A program made the position numbers and the translations under genes. A DNA stretch of 64,000 nucleotides from JBBDXA01 sp040902585 (GTDB lineage Bacteria > Planctomycetota > Phycisphaerae > Phycisphaerales > Phycisphaeraceae). The stretch is from contig JBBDXA010000231.1 of NCBI GenBank assembly GCA_040902585.1, forward strand, positions 5,423 through 69,422. The letters run 5' to 3'. Below the pieces are notes generated by a model that saw only the letters and a list, made by a program, of their open reading frames with translations, was not told where the DNA came from and did not search any database. Each line of letters starts with the position of its first letter. Within the stretch, counting starts at the first letter, position 1. This document shows positions 34,111 to 41,737 of this stretch, piece after piece.

Positions 34111-35286
34111 ATGCCTCACTATCACGCCTTGGGACAACTCCCGCCCAAACGTCACACGCGCCTGTCGCGCGAGCCTTCGCACAGTTTCCTCGGCGAAGGC
34201 ATCGCTTACGAGCACGTGATGACAACCGCGGGCTTCAACCTTGCCTACTCGATCCTGTATCACCTGCGTCCGCCGACGCGGGTCGTGCGCAGCGAGCGCG
34301 TGAACCGCTCGGCCCTGGAGCCGGTCGCGGGGCAACCGCTTCAGCATCATCATCTCAAGACGGACACGATGCCGCGCGGCGGCGATCCGATCACCGGTCG
34401 CGTGCCGCTGCTTTTCAATGAAGACGTCGTGTGCCACCGCTGCCGTCCCGCCGAGGCGCAGCAGACGCTCTACCGCAACGGCGCGGCTGACGAAGTCATC
34501 TTTGTCCACCAGGGCTCGGGCGTGCTTGAGAGCCTGTACGGCCGGCTTCCATATCGCGAGCTGGATTACATCGTCGTGCCGCGCAGCGTGACGTATCGGC
34601 TTCTGCCCGATGACGCGGCGAAGGAAGATCACCTGATCATCGAGTCGTTCAGCGATGTGCGGTTGCCGCCGCGCTATCTCAATGCGGACGGCCAGATTCA
34701 ACTCGGCGCGCCGTACTATCACCGCGACTTTCATCCGCCGCGCGAGCTGATCACAATCGACCGCGAGGAAAAGACGGAGATTCGCGTGAAGGACCGCGAG
34801 CGGGTCACGCGCGTGGTGATGGCGCATCATCCTTTCGATGTGATCGGCTGGGACGGCTGCCTGTTTCCGTACACGTTCAACGCGATGGACTTCGAGCCGC
34901 TGACGGGCACCGTGCACCTGCCGCCGCCGTTCCAGCAGACGTTCGAGTGCCGCGGCTTCGTGATCTGCACCTTCGCGCCGCGGCATCTGGACAACCATCC
35001 GCAGGCGATCAAGGTGCCGTATGTACACAGCAACGTCGAGGCGGACGAGGTGCTGTTCTATTCGCGCGGCAACTTCGGCTCGCGGCGCGGCGTCGAGAGC
35101 GCTTCCATCACGCTGCACCCCGGCGGCATTCCACACGGTCCGCACCCCGGCACGATCGCCGCATCCATGCAGGCGCGGCACACGAATGAGCTGGCCGTGA
35201 TGTTCGACACGGAGAAGCCACTGCACGTGACGAAACACGCGATGGAGTTGAACGATCCTCAGTACCCGCTGAGTTGGATGGAGTGA
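34111..35286 (+). CDS. hmgA: Homogentisate 1,2-dioxygenase
   Basis: This 391-residue cupin dioxygenase carries the iron ligands His and Glu in VPYVHSNVEADEVLFYSRG and a final His in PGGIPHGPHPG. GFVICTFAPR and the N-terminal DEVIFVHQGSG cupin strand are typical of this family. It opens the homogentisate ring to maleylacetoacetate. It is somewhat shorter than the 430-450-residue Pseudomonas or human forms, as is usual for this bacterial subgroup. It lies 42 bp after the FAA hydrolase gene and just before the flavin-reductase-like gene. Confidence 0.95.
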   Translation: MPHYHALGQLPPKRHTRLSREPSHSFLGEGIAYEHVMTTAGFNLAYSILYHLRPPTRVVRSERVNRSALEPVAGQPLQHHHLKTDTMPRGGDPITGRVPLLFNEDVVCHRCRPAEAQQTLYRNGAADEVIFVHQGSGVLESLYGRLPYRELDYIVVPRSVTYRLLPDDAAKEDHLIIESFSDVRLPPRYLNADGQIQLGAPYYHRDFHPPRELITIDREEKTEIRVKDRERVTRVVMAHHPFDVIGWDGCLFPYTFNAMDFEPLTGTVHLPPPFQQTFECRGFVICTFAPRHLDNHPQAIKVPYVHSNVEADEVLFYSRGNFGSRRGVESASITLHPGGIPHGPHPGTIAASMQARHTNELAVMFDTEKPLHVTKHAMELNDPQYPLSWME

Positions 35287-35291
35287 CGCTG

Positions 35292-35918
35292 ATGATTCTC
35301 GACCCGCAGACGATTCCGATCCAGGAGATGTACCGGCACATGGTCGCGTGCATCACGCCTCGGCCGATCGCGTGGGTCTCGACGTGCGACGCCGAAGGCC
35401 GGCTGAACCTGGCGCCGTTCAGCTATTTCAACGGCGTGGGCGCGAATCCGCCGGCGATCATGTTCTCACCCGTCAACCGGCGCGACGGCTCGCGCAAGGA
35501 CACGGTGCTGAACATCGAAGCGACCAAGCAGTTCGTGGTCAACGTCGTTTCATTCGCGCTGGCCGACCAGATGAACCAGTCGTCGGCGGACTACGACCGT
35601 GGCGTGAGCGAGTTCGAGATGTGCGGCCTGACGCCCGAGCCTTCACAGCAGGTGAAGCCGCCGCGCGTGAAGGAAGCGGCCGTGAGCATGGAGTGTGAGT
35701 TGCACCAGATCGTGCCGGTCGGTGATGGCCCGCTGTCGGCGAACGTGATCATCGGGCGGGTCGTGCTCATGCACGTGGCCGAGTCCGTGCTCGACGCGGC
35801 GGGCCGCATCGATCCCGATCGGCTCGACACGATCGGCCGCATGGGCGGCGCGCTGTACAGCCGGACGCGCGCCCGGTTCGAGATGCCGCGTCCGAGCGTG
35901 CCGGCGATCGGTTCATGA
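35292..35918 (+). CDS. Flavin reductase-like (FMN split-barrel) protein
   Basis: This 208-residue protein has the split-barrel flavin-reductase fold: MVACITPRPIAWVSTCDAEGRLNLAPFSYFNGVGANPP followed by KDTVLNIEATKQFVVNVVS. In aromatic-degradation clusters such proteins supply reduced FMN to monooxygenases or act as oxidoreductases of unknown substrate. The ATG at 35292 begins 5 bp after the hmgA stop, and the gene ends 12 bp before the phenylalanine hydroxylase start, so it is clearly part of the operon. No partner flavin monooxygenase is present in the window. Confidence 0.9.
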   Translation: MILDPQTIPIQEMYRHMVACITPRPIAWVSTCDAEGRLNLAPFSYFNGVGANPPAIMFSPVNRRDGSRKDTVLNIEATKQFVVNVVSFALADQMNQSSADYDRGVSEFEMCGLTPEPSQQVKPPRVKEAAVSMECELHQIVPVGDGPLSANVIIGRVVLMHVAESVLDAAGRIDPDRLDTIGRMGGALYSRTRARFEMPRPSVPAIGS

Positions 35919-35930
35919 GGGAAGTGCATC

Positions 35931-36869
35931 ATGCTGAAAGCAACGACACAATCCGGCCTGACGACAACACAGGCGCCGTTCATCGAAGCCGCGCGCGGCC
36001 GCGGCGACATGTTCATCACGCAGCCGTACGAACTCTACAACGAGGAGAACCACGCCACCTGGCGCAACCTGTACGAACGCATCCAGCCGCGCTGGGAGCA
36101 GTACGCCAACAGGACGTTTCTCAAAGGCGTCGGGAACCTCATGCTCGACCCGCGGCGCGTGCCGCGCCTGGATGACATCAACCGCTTCCTCTCACCGCTC
36201 ACCGGCTTCAAGGCCAAGGCGGTCAGCGGCTACATTCCCGCGTATCTCTTCTTCGACTGCCTGCGCCGCCGCGAGTTTCCGACCACGATTACCATCCGCG
36301 ACGGGCGCGAGCTCGATTACCTGCCCGAGCCGGACATCTTTCACGACATCGCTGGGCACGTGCCCATGCACACGCACAGGCGCTTCGCCGACGTGCTCGT
36401 GCGCTTCGGCGAGCTGGCGCTGGCGGCGGCGCGCAGAGCCCAGGCGATCCGCGACGAGCACGAGCGCGTCCTGTGCGTCGAATCCGTCATCAAGGCGATG
36501 GCGCGATTCTTCTGGTTCACGATCGAGTTCGGCCTGATGAACGAAGGCGGCCAGCGCCGCGTCTACGGCAGCGGCCTGCTCAGCTCCTACGGCGAACTGG
36601 AGCACGCCGTCATGTCGCCGAAGGTCCAGCGCTACCCCATCCAGCTCGAATGGGTGATCAACCAGTCGTTCGAGATCGACCATTACCAGCCGCTGCTATT
36701 TGTCGTGGACTCGTTCGATCACCTGTTCGATCTTGTGCATGAACTGGAAGACTGGATGCGCCAAGGCCGGCTCGACCACGTCGCACCTGGCGAGCCGCAG
36801 ATCAATGAAGCGGACTTGAAGTCATTTCTGGAGGCGGAACTGGAAGGGATGGAGACGCGCAACGACTGA
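35931..36869 (+). CDS. phhA: Phenylalanine 4-monooxygenase (pterin-dependent)
   Basis: This 312-residue biopterin-dependent aromatic amino acid hydroxylase has the iron ligands His-His in PDIFHDIAGHVPMH and Glu in FWFTIEFGLM, with GYIPAYLFFDCLRRREFP ahead and GSGLLSSYGELEHAV behind. It hydroxylates phenylalanine to tyrosine, feeding the downstream HPPD route. The regulatory ACT domain of the animal enzyme is absent, as in bacteria. It lies 12 bp after the flavin reductase gene. No pterin dehydratase (phhB) is visible nearby. Confidence 0.95.
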   Translation: MLKATTQSGLTTTQAPFIEAARGRGDMFITQPYELYNEENHATWRNLYERIQPRWEQYANRTFLKGVGNLMLDPRRVPRLDDINRFLSPLTGFKAKAVSGYIPAYLFFDCLRRREFPTTITIRDGRELDYLPEPDIFHDIAGHVPMHTHRRFADVLVRFGELALAAARRAQAIRDEHERVLCVESVIKAMARFFWFTIEFGLMNEGGQRRVYGSGLLSSYGELEHAVMSPKVQRYPIQLEWVINQSFEIDHYQPLLFVVDSFDHLFDLVHELEDWMRQGRLDHVAPGEPQINEADLKSFLEAELEGMETRND

Positions 36870-37050
36870 TCGATCGCTCCAAAAAGAATGCTATTGCATA
36901 TCGGCCCGCCTTTCTCGCCGAGTTCGCGCTGTGCCGCAAGAACGCGTTCGACAATGACCGCACTTTTTCGGCCTGTTTGACTGCAATTTTCCGTCCCCCG
37001 CCCGGCAGCATCCATAGCATTGGATGGTGCCTCCGGTAAGGAGATGTCCC

Positions 37051-38142
37051 ATGTTGCAAGTCAAGAACATCCCGATTCCCGGCTACGAGAAGGTCATCAC
37101 GGGGATTGACGACTCCGCCGGCCTTCATGCAACGATTGCGATTCACTCGACGCTGCGCGGCCCTGCCTTGGGCGGCATTCGAATGTTTCCTTATGGAAGC
37201 CCCGACGCGGCGTTGCACGACGCGCTGCGCCTTTCGAAGGCGATGTCGCGCAAGGCCGCGATCAACGAGCTCGATGTCGGCGGCGGCAAGGCCGTGATCA
37301 TGGGCGACCCGCGGAAGGACAAGACGCGCGCCTTGCTGAGGGCGATGGGCCGACTCATCGAAACGGCAAAGGGCAATTACATCGGCGCGGAGGACGCGGG
37401 CATCAGCACGGGCGACATGGATGTGATCGCCAAGTCGACTTCGCACGTCACCGGACTTTCGCCCGAGCGCGGCGGCAGCGGCGATCCTTCGCAGACCACG
37501 GCGCAGGGCGTCATGCTCGGCATGCGCGCGGCCCTGCGCCACAAGCTTCATCGCGATGCGCTGCCCGGCGTTCGCGTCGCCATCCAGGGTCTCGGCAAGG
37601 TCGGTTGGCGGCTCGCCGAACTCCTGGCCCGCGCCGGCGCGTCGCTGGTCGTCAGCGACCTGGACGAGCGAAAATGCAGAGACGCGGCCGATCGCTGGGG
37701 CGCACGCATCGTTCCACCGCAGGAGATCCACGCGGCCGACGCGGACGTCTTAGCACCCTGCGCCATGGGCGGCGCGCTGAATGCCGAGTCGATCCCGCAG
37801 ATCCGCGCTGCGATCGTGGCGGGCTCGGCGAACAACCAGTTTGACGATGAAACGGCAGGCCCCGCATCGCTGCACGCGCGCGACATCCTGCACGCTCCGG
37901 ACTATGTCATCAATGCCGGCGGCCTTATCCGCGTCTACGTGCGCGAGATTCTCAAGAACCACAACCTCGGCCCCTGGCTGCGGCGCATCGATCAGACGCT
38001 GGGCATCATCTTCGAGCGCAGCGACATGACCGGCGATCCGCCCATGCGCATCGCCGATGAGTTGGCCAGGCAACGCCTGGTTCCGCCGGCCGAGACGGCA
38101 ACAATTCACCACGATGAACCCTGCCTGGGCGGTGCCAGATGA
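37051..38142 (+). CDS. ldh: Leucine dehydrogenase (Glu/Leu/Phe/Val dehydrogenase family)
   Basis: This 363-residue NAD-dependent amino acid dehydrogenase has GPALGGIRMFPY, the catalytic Lys region SRKAAINELDVGGGKAVI, the Rossmann motif IQGLGKVGWRLAELL and APCAMGGALN, ending with VINAGGLIRVY. It deaminates leucine, isoleucine and valine to 2-oxoacids. The ATG at 37051 has GGTAAGGAG upstream. A 181-bp gap separates it from phhA, so a separate promoter is likely here. It overlaps the next gene, E1 alpha, as ATGA, directly coupling oxoacid formation to oxidation. Confidence 0.94.
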   Translation: MLQVKNIPIPGYEKVITGIDDSAGLHATIAIHSTLRGPALGGIRMFPYGSPDAALHDALRLSKAMSRKAAINELDVGGGKAVIMGDPRKDKTRALLRAMGRLIETAKGNYIGAEDAGISTGDMDVIAKSTSHVTGLSPERGGSGDPSQTTAQGVMLGMRAALRHKLHRDALPGVRVAIQGLGKVGWRLAELLARAGASLVVSDLDERKCRDAADRWGARIVPPQEIHAADADVLAPCAMGGALNAESIPQIRAAIVAGSANNQFDDETAGPASLHARDILHAPDYVINAGGLIRVYVREILKNHNLGPWLRRIDQTLGIIFERSDMTGDPPMRIADELARQRLVPPAETATIHHDEPCLGGAR

Positions 38143-39215
38143 TTCGACCTCTGACCCATGATGACCGCGGCACGATCGGCAGCGGCGACGATTCGCTGTC
38201 CGTCGAACGCTGTCTGGAGATCCATCGCCTGATGGTCCGCGCCCGCGCGATGGAGTTGCGGATGATCAAAATGAGCAAGTCCGGCGAGGGCTATTTCTGG
38301 ATCGGCGGCCCGGGCGAAGAGGCGTTCAACGTCTGCCTGGGCCTTCAGGTCAACCTCGGGGAAGGACCGGATTATGACTATCTGCACCTGCATTACCGCA
38401 ATAGCGCAACGATGCTGGCTATGGGCATGCCGATGATCGACGGCATTCGGCAGATGGCGATGACGCGCACCGACCCGAACTCGATGGGCCGCAACTTCGT
38501 CGGGCACTATGCGCGGCGGGAATGGAACGTCGTGCCGGTCACGTCGGTCGTTGAGGTTCAGTACGCCATCGCACCAGGCACGGCGCTGGTGCAAAAGCGG
38601 CATGGCGGCGATGGCATTACGATCGTCGTCGGCGGCGACGCGGGCACGGCCGAGGGCGACTTCGCTTCCTGCATGATCTGGAGCAGCCGGCCCGGCGAGG
38701 AGTTGCCCGTGCTGATGGTTGTCACCAACAACGCTTACGGCATCTCCACACCCTATGAATCGCAGCATGCCGAGCGTCACATCGCCGACCGCGGCAAGCC
38801 GCTGGGCATCGTGGCCGACACGATCGACGGCAACGATCCGATCGTCGCGTGGCACGGCATCGCGAAGGCGATGGAGCATTGCCGGCGCGAGCGGCAGCCC
38901 TACCTGCTGGAGGCGATGGTCTCGCGGCTGCACGGACATTCCTCATCGAGCGGCGCGAACCGGGTCGAAGATGAAGTCGACTGCATCGAGCGTTTCGAGC
39001 GCGTGCTGCTGAAAGCCGGCGCGATCGACGAGGCTGACCTCAAGAACGTGCATGATAAAGCGCGTGCTGAAGTGGAGAACGCGATCGCCGAGGCGATGAA
39101 GGAAGAGCAGCCGACCGCGGCGGACGTGCCGCGATTCACCTATGCGCCCAGCGAAGTAGACGCGGTCTACCCGCACGACTACACCGGCCTGCCCGCGTGC
39201 GAGGAGCAGCCGTGA
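38139..39215 (+). CDS. bkdA: Branched-chain 2-oxoacid dehydrogenase E1 alpha
   Basis: This 358-residue thiamine-diphosphate enzyme subunit has the TPP/Mg motif GGDAGTAEGDFASCM...NNAYGIS and the phosphorylation-loop-like RLHGHSSSSGAN. It is the alpha subunit of the two-chain E1 that decarboxylates the oxoacids of Leu, Ile and Val. The start overlaps the leucine dehydrogenase stop as ATGA, which supports the branched-chain assignment over pyruvate dehydrogenase. The gene ends in an array of 7-nt repeats (39212-39296) before E1 beta. Confidence 0.94.
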   Translation: MIRPLTHDDRGTIGSGDDSLSVERCLEIHRLMVRARAMELRMIKMSKSGEGYFWIGGPGEEAFNVCLGLQVNLGEGPDYDYLHLHYRNSATMLAMGMPMIDGIRQMAMTRTDPNSMGRNFVGHYARREWNVVPVTSVVEVQYAIAPGTALVQKRHGGDGITIVVGGDAGTAEGDFASCMIWSSRPGEELPVLMVVTNNAYGISTPYESQHAERHIADRGKPLGIVADTIDGNDPIVAWHGIAKAMEHCRRERQPYLLEAMVSRLHGHSSSSGANRVEDEVDCIERFERVLLKAGAIDEADLKNVHDKARAEVENAIAEAMKEEQPTAADVPRFTYAPSEVDAVYPHDYTGLPACEEQP

Positions 39216-39296
39216 ACCGTGAGCCGTGAGCTTCAAGCCGCAAGCCGGTCACCCCCTTTGGCCCAAGGCTCGAAGCTCACCGCTCAAAGCTCATGG
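39212..39296. repeat. Inverted arrays of 7-nt repeats between E1 alpha and E1 beta
   Basis: Directly after the E1 alpha stop come GTGAACC, GTGAGCC, GTGAGCT, TCAAGCC and GCAAGCC. After a short spacer the complementary units GGCTCGA, AGCTCAC, CGCTCAA and AGCTCAT follow, the last one containing the ATG of E1 beta. The two arms can pair into a long imperfect hairpin in the mRNA that would include the E1 beta start region. Confidence 0.75.
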
Positions 39297-40378
39297 CTAC
39301 ACTCGTTCAAGCAATTCGCATGGCCCTGCACTACGGCGAGGAGCACCTCGGCGTGACGGATATCTTCGGCGAAGATGTCGGCCCGCCGCTGGGAGGCGTC
39401 TTCACCGCCACGCAGGGGCTTCGCACGGCTTGGAACTCACCGCTGGATGAGCGCGGCATTGTGGGCACGGCCATGGGCATCGCCTACGCCGGCGGCCGAC
39501 CCGTGTGCGAGCTTCAGTTCTGCGACTACGGATTCAACACGTTCGACCTGCTGAAGATCGCCGGCAATCAGCGCTGGGCCAGCCGCGGCAACTTCGACAT
39601 GCCCATCGTGCTCATGGCGCCCAATGGCTCGGGCATCCGCGGCAGCCTGTACCACTCGCATTCGTTTGACAGTTGGGTCAGCCGGCTCGCCGGTTGGAAG
39701 ATCGTCATCCCCTCGACGCCGGTGGACGCCTATGGGCTGATGCTCTCGGCCATCGCCGATCCGAACCCGGTGATGGTCCTCATCCCCAAGGCGCTGATGC
39801 GCGTACGCGGCGAAGAGTTGATTCGCGGCGAGCCGGAGGACGAGAACGAGCTGAAGGCAATGATCGACGCCCCAGTCCCCCGGAACCCCCGGAACCCCCG
39901 CAACGGCGACCGCAGCCGCTGGCAGCCGCGCTGGCCGCCAGTGGAAGACACATTCATCCCGATCGGGCGAGCGCGGCTCTTCGCCGAAGGCGACAGCGGC
40001 ACGGTGATCAGTTGGGGCCGAACGCTGCCCCTGTGCCGACAGGCGGCGCGCGAGTTGAGCGAGAAAGAAGGACTCGCGTTCGACGTGATCGACCTGCGCT
40101 CGATCTTTCCCTATGACTGGGCCGCGATCAGCCGCAGCGTGATGAAGACCGGGCGCGTGCTCATCGTGAACGAAGATACGGAGGTAACGAACTTCGGCGA
40201 GCACCTGCTGCGGCGGATTATCGACGTTCACTATTACGATCTGCTCGCCAGGCCGCTGGTGCTCATGGGGCAACACCTGCCGGGCATCGGGCTCAACCAG
40301 GTGTACGAGCGCAACACGGTGCCGCAGCAGCACCACATCAAGGCGGCGATGAAGCGGATCGCGACGGAACCGGCGTGA
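39293..40378 (+). CDS. bkdB: Branched-chain 2-oxoacid dehydrogenase E1 beta
   Basis: This 361-residue transketolase-like subunit shows HYGEEHLGVTDIFGEDVGPPLGGVF, GTAMGIAYAGGRPVCELQF, APNGSGIRGSLYHSHSFDSW and VLIVNEDTEVTNFGEH. It is about 30 residues longer than usual because of an insertion near residues 195-222. There a 9-nt period (CCCCCGGAA three times, 39877-39904) encodes R-N-P repeats followed by a Pro/Trp/Arg-rich stretch before PIGRARLF. The start ATG lies in the last unit of the upstream repeat array and has no clear ribosome site of its own. Confidence 0.93.
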   Translation: MATLVQAIRMALHYGEEHLGVTDIFGEDVGPPLGGVFTATQGLRTAWNSPLDERGIVGTAMGIAYAGGRPVCELQFCDYGFNTFDLLKIAGNQRWASRGNFDMPIVLMAPNGSGIRGSLYHSHSFDSWVSRLAGWKIVIPSTPVDAYGLMLSAIADPNPVMVLIPKALMRVRGEELIRGEPEDENELKAMIDAPVPRNPRNPRNGDRSRWQPRWPPVEDTFIPIGRARLFAEGDSGTVISWGRTLPLCRQAARELSEKEGLAFDVIDLRSIFPYDWAAISRSVMKTGRVLIVNEDTEVTNFGEHLLRRIIDVHYYDLLARPLVLMGQHLPGIGLNQVYERNTVPQQHHIKAAMKRIATEPA

Positions 40379-40420
40379 GAACGTGGCGTGAACGGGCAGA
40401 TATGAAGTGCGAGGTCCGTG

Positions 40421-41737
40421 ATGGAATTCAAAGTTCCCGAACTCGGCGAAGGCGTTTACGAAGCGGAACTCATCGAGTGGCGCGTGAAGGTTGGCGACCG
40501 CGTAAGTCACGGCGACGTGCTGGCGGAGGTGATGACCGACAAGGCGAACATGGAGTTGCCTTCGCCGTTTGAAGGCGAGATCACCGGGCTCAGCGCCCAA
40601 GCGGGTGACATGATCAAGGTCGGGCAACAGGTGCTCAGCTACGACGCGGTGACGCAGGCCGCGCAGGCAAAGGAAGAGGATGAACCGGCGGGGCGTGAAG
40701 TTGAGGGCGCTCAAAGAGAGGAGGAGCAGGCAGGCGAAGAGCCGGTGCCGCTCCACGAGGCGACGGTTCAGCGGACCACGTCGGAGATAACGCCTTCGAA
40801 GAGGAAGTCGATGCCGCCGTCCCGCGCAAGAACCAAAGCCTCGCCCGCCGTGCGTCACATGGCCCACGAGCTGGGCATCGATCTGGCGCGGGTGGAAGGA
40901 ACGGGGCCCGCGGGGCGCGTGCTGATCAAGGATCTCGCCGGGAAGCACGACGGAATCGCGCATGACACTGAAAGGTCACGCGACAGACCCGCCGCCACCC
41001 TCGCTGCCTCGCTCGATCTGGGCAGCCCCGGCACGCGCATGACGCTGCGCGGCGTGCGCCGGCGCATCGCCGAGCGCATGATCGAAGCGGTCCGAACGAT
41101 CCCTCACTACAGCTACATGGATGAGTGCGACCTCACCGAGCTGGTCCGCCTGCGCGACGAACTGAGCCGCACCGATGAATCGGGGCACCCGCGCCTGACC
41201 TACCTGCCCTTCTTCGTCAAGGCCGCCGCGCACGCCCTGCGTCAGGTGCCGCTGGTCAACGCGACGTTCGACGACGATGCCGGCGAAGTCACGCTGCACG
41301 ACCGATACGACATCGGTATCGCCACCGCCACGCCGCAGGGGCTCATCGTGCCCGTCGTGCGCGATGCGGATCGCAAGGATGTGTTCACGCTCGCGCGGGA
41401 CATCGAGCGGATGACCGCCGCCGCCCGCGCCGGCCGCGCCAAGCTCGCCGACCTTCAGCGCGGAACCTTCACGATCACCTCCATCGGCTCGATCGGAGGA
41501 CTCATGGCGACGCCGATCATCCATCGCCCGCAGGTCGCGATCATGGCGATCGGCCGCATCCAGCGAAGGCCGGTGTACGACGACGCCGGCAACCTGCGGC
41601 CGGCGGACCTCGTCCATCTTTCATTCTCATTCGACCATCGCATTGTGGACGGCGCGATCGGCGCGGTCTTCGCCAACGCCCTCATTGATCAGCTTCGTCA
41701 TCCCGCGATGCTGCTGCTGACGCCTCAGGCGGATTGA
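40421..41737 (+). CDS. bkdC: Branched-chain 2-oxoacid dehydrogenase E2 (lipoamide acyltransferase)
   Basis: This 438-residue protein has one lipoyl domain (lipoyl-Lys in MTDKANMELPSP, about residue 43), an acidic/basic linker, and a peripheral-subunit-binding domain (AVRHMAHELGIDLARVEGTGPAGRVLIKDL). The catalytic acyltransferase domain ends in FSFDHRIVDGAIGAVF with the active His and Asp. It transfers the branched acyl group to CoA. I chose the ATG at 40421 over the GTG one codon earlier. The E3 dihydrolipoyl dehydrogenase is not in the window. The stop overlaps the stop of the convergent acyl-CoA dehydrogenase gene by 13 bp. Confidence 0.95.
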   Translation: MEFKVPELGEGVYEAELIEWRVKVGDRVSHGDVLAEVMTDKANMELPSPFEGEITGLSAQAGDMIKVGQQVLSYDAVTQAAQAKEEDEPAGREVEGAQREEEQAGEEPVPLHEATVQRTTSEITPSKRKSMPPSRARTKASPAVRHMAHELGIDLARVEGTGPAGRVLIKDLAGKHDGIAHDTERSRDRPAATLAASLDLGSPGTRMTLRGVRRRIAERMIEAVRTIPHYSYMDECDLTELVRLRDELSRTDESGHPRLTYLPFFVKAAAHALRQVPLVNATFDDDAGEVTLHDRYDIGIATATPQGLIVPVVRDADRKDVFTLARDIERMTAAARAGRAKLADLQRGTFTITSIGSIGGLMATPIIHRPQVAIMAIGRIQRRPVYDDAGNLRPADLVHLSFSFDHRIVDGAIGAVFANALIDQLRHPAMLLLTPQAD

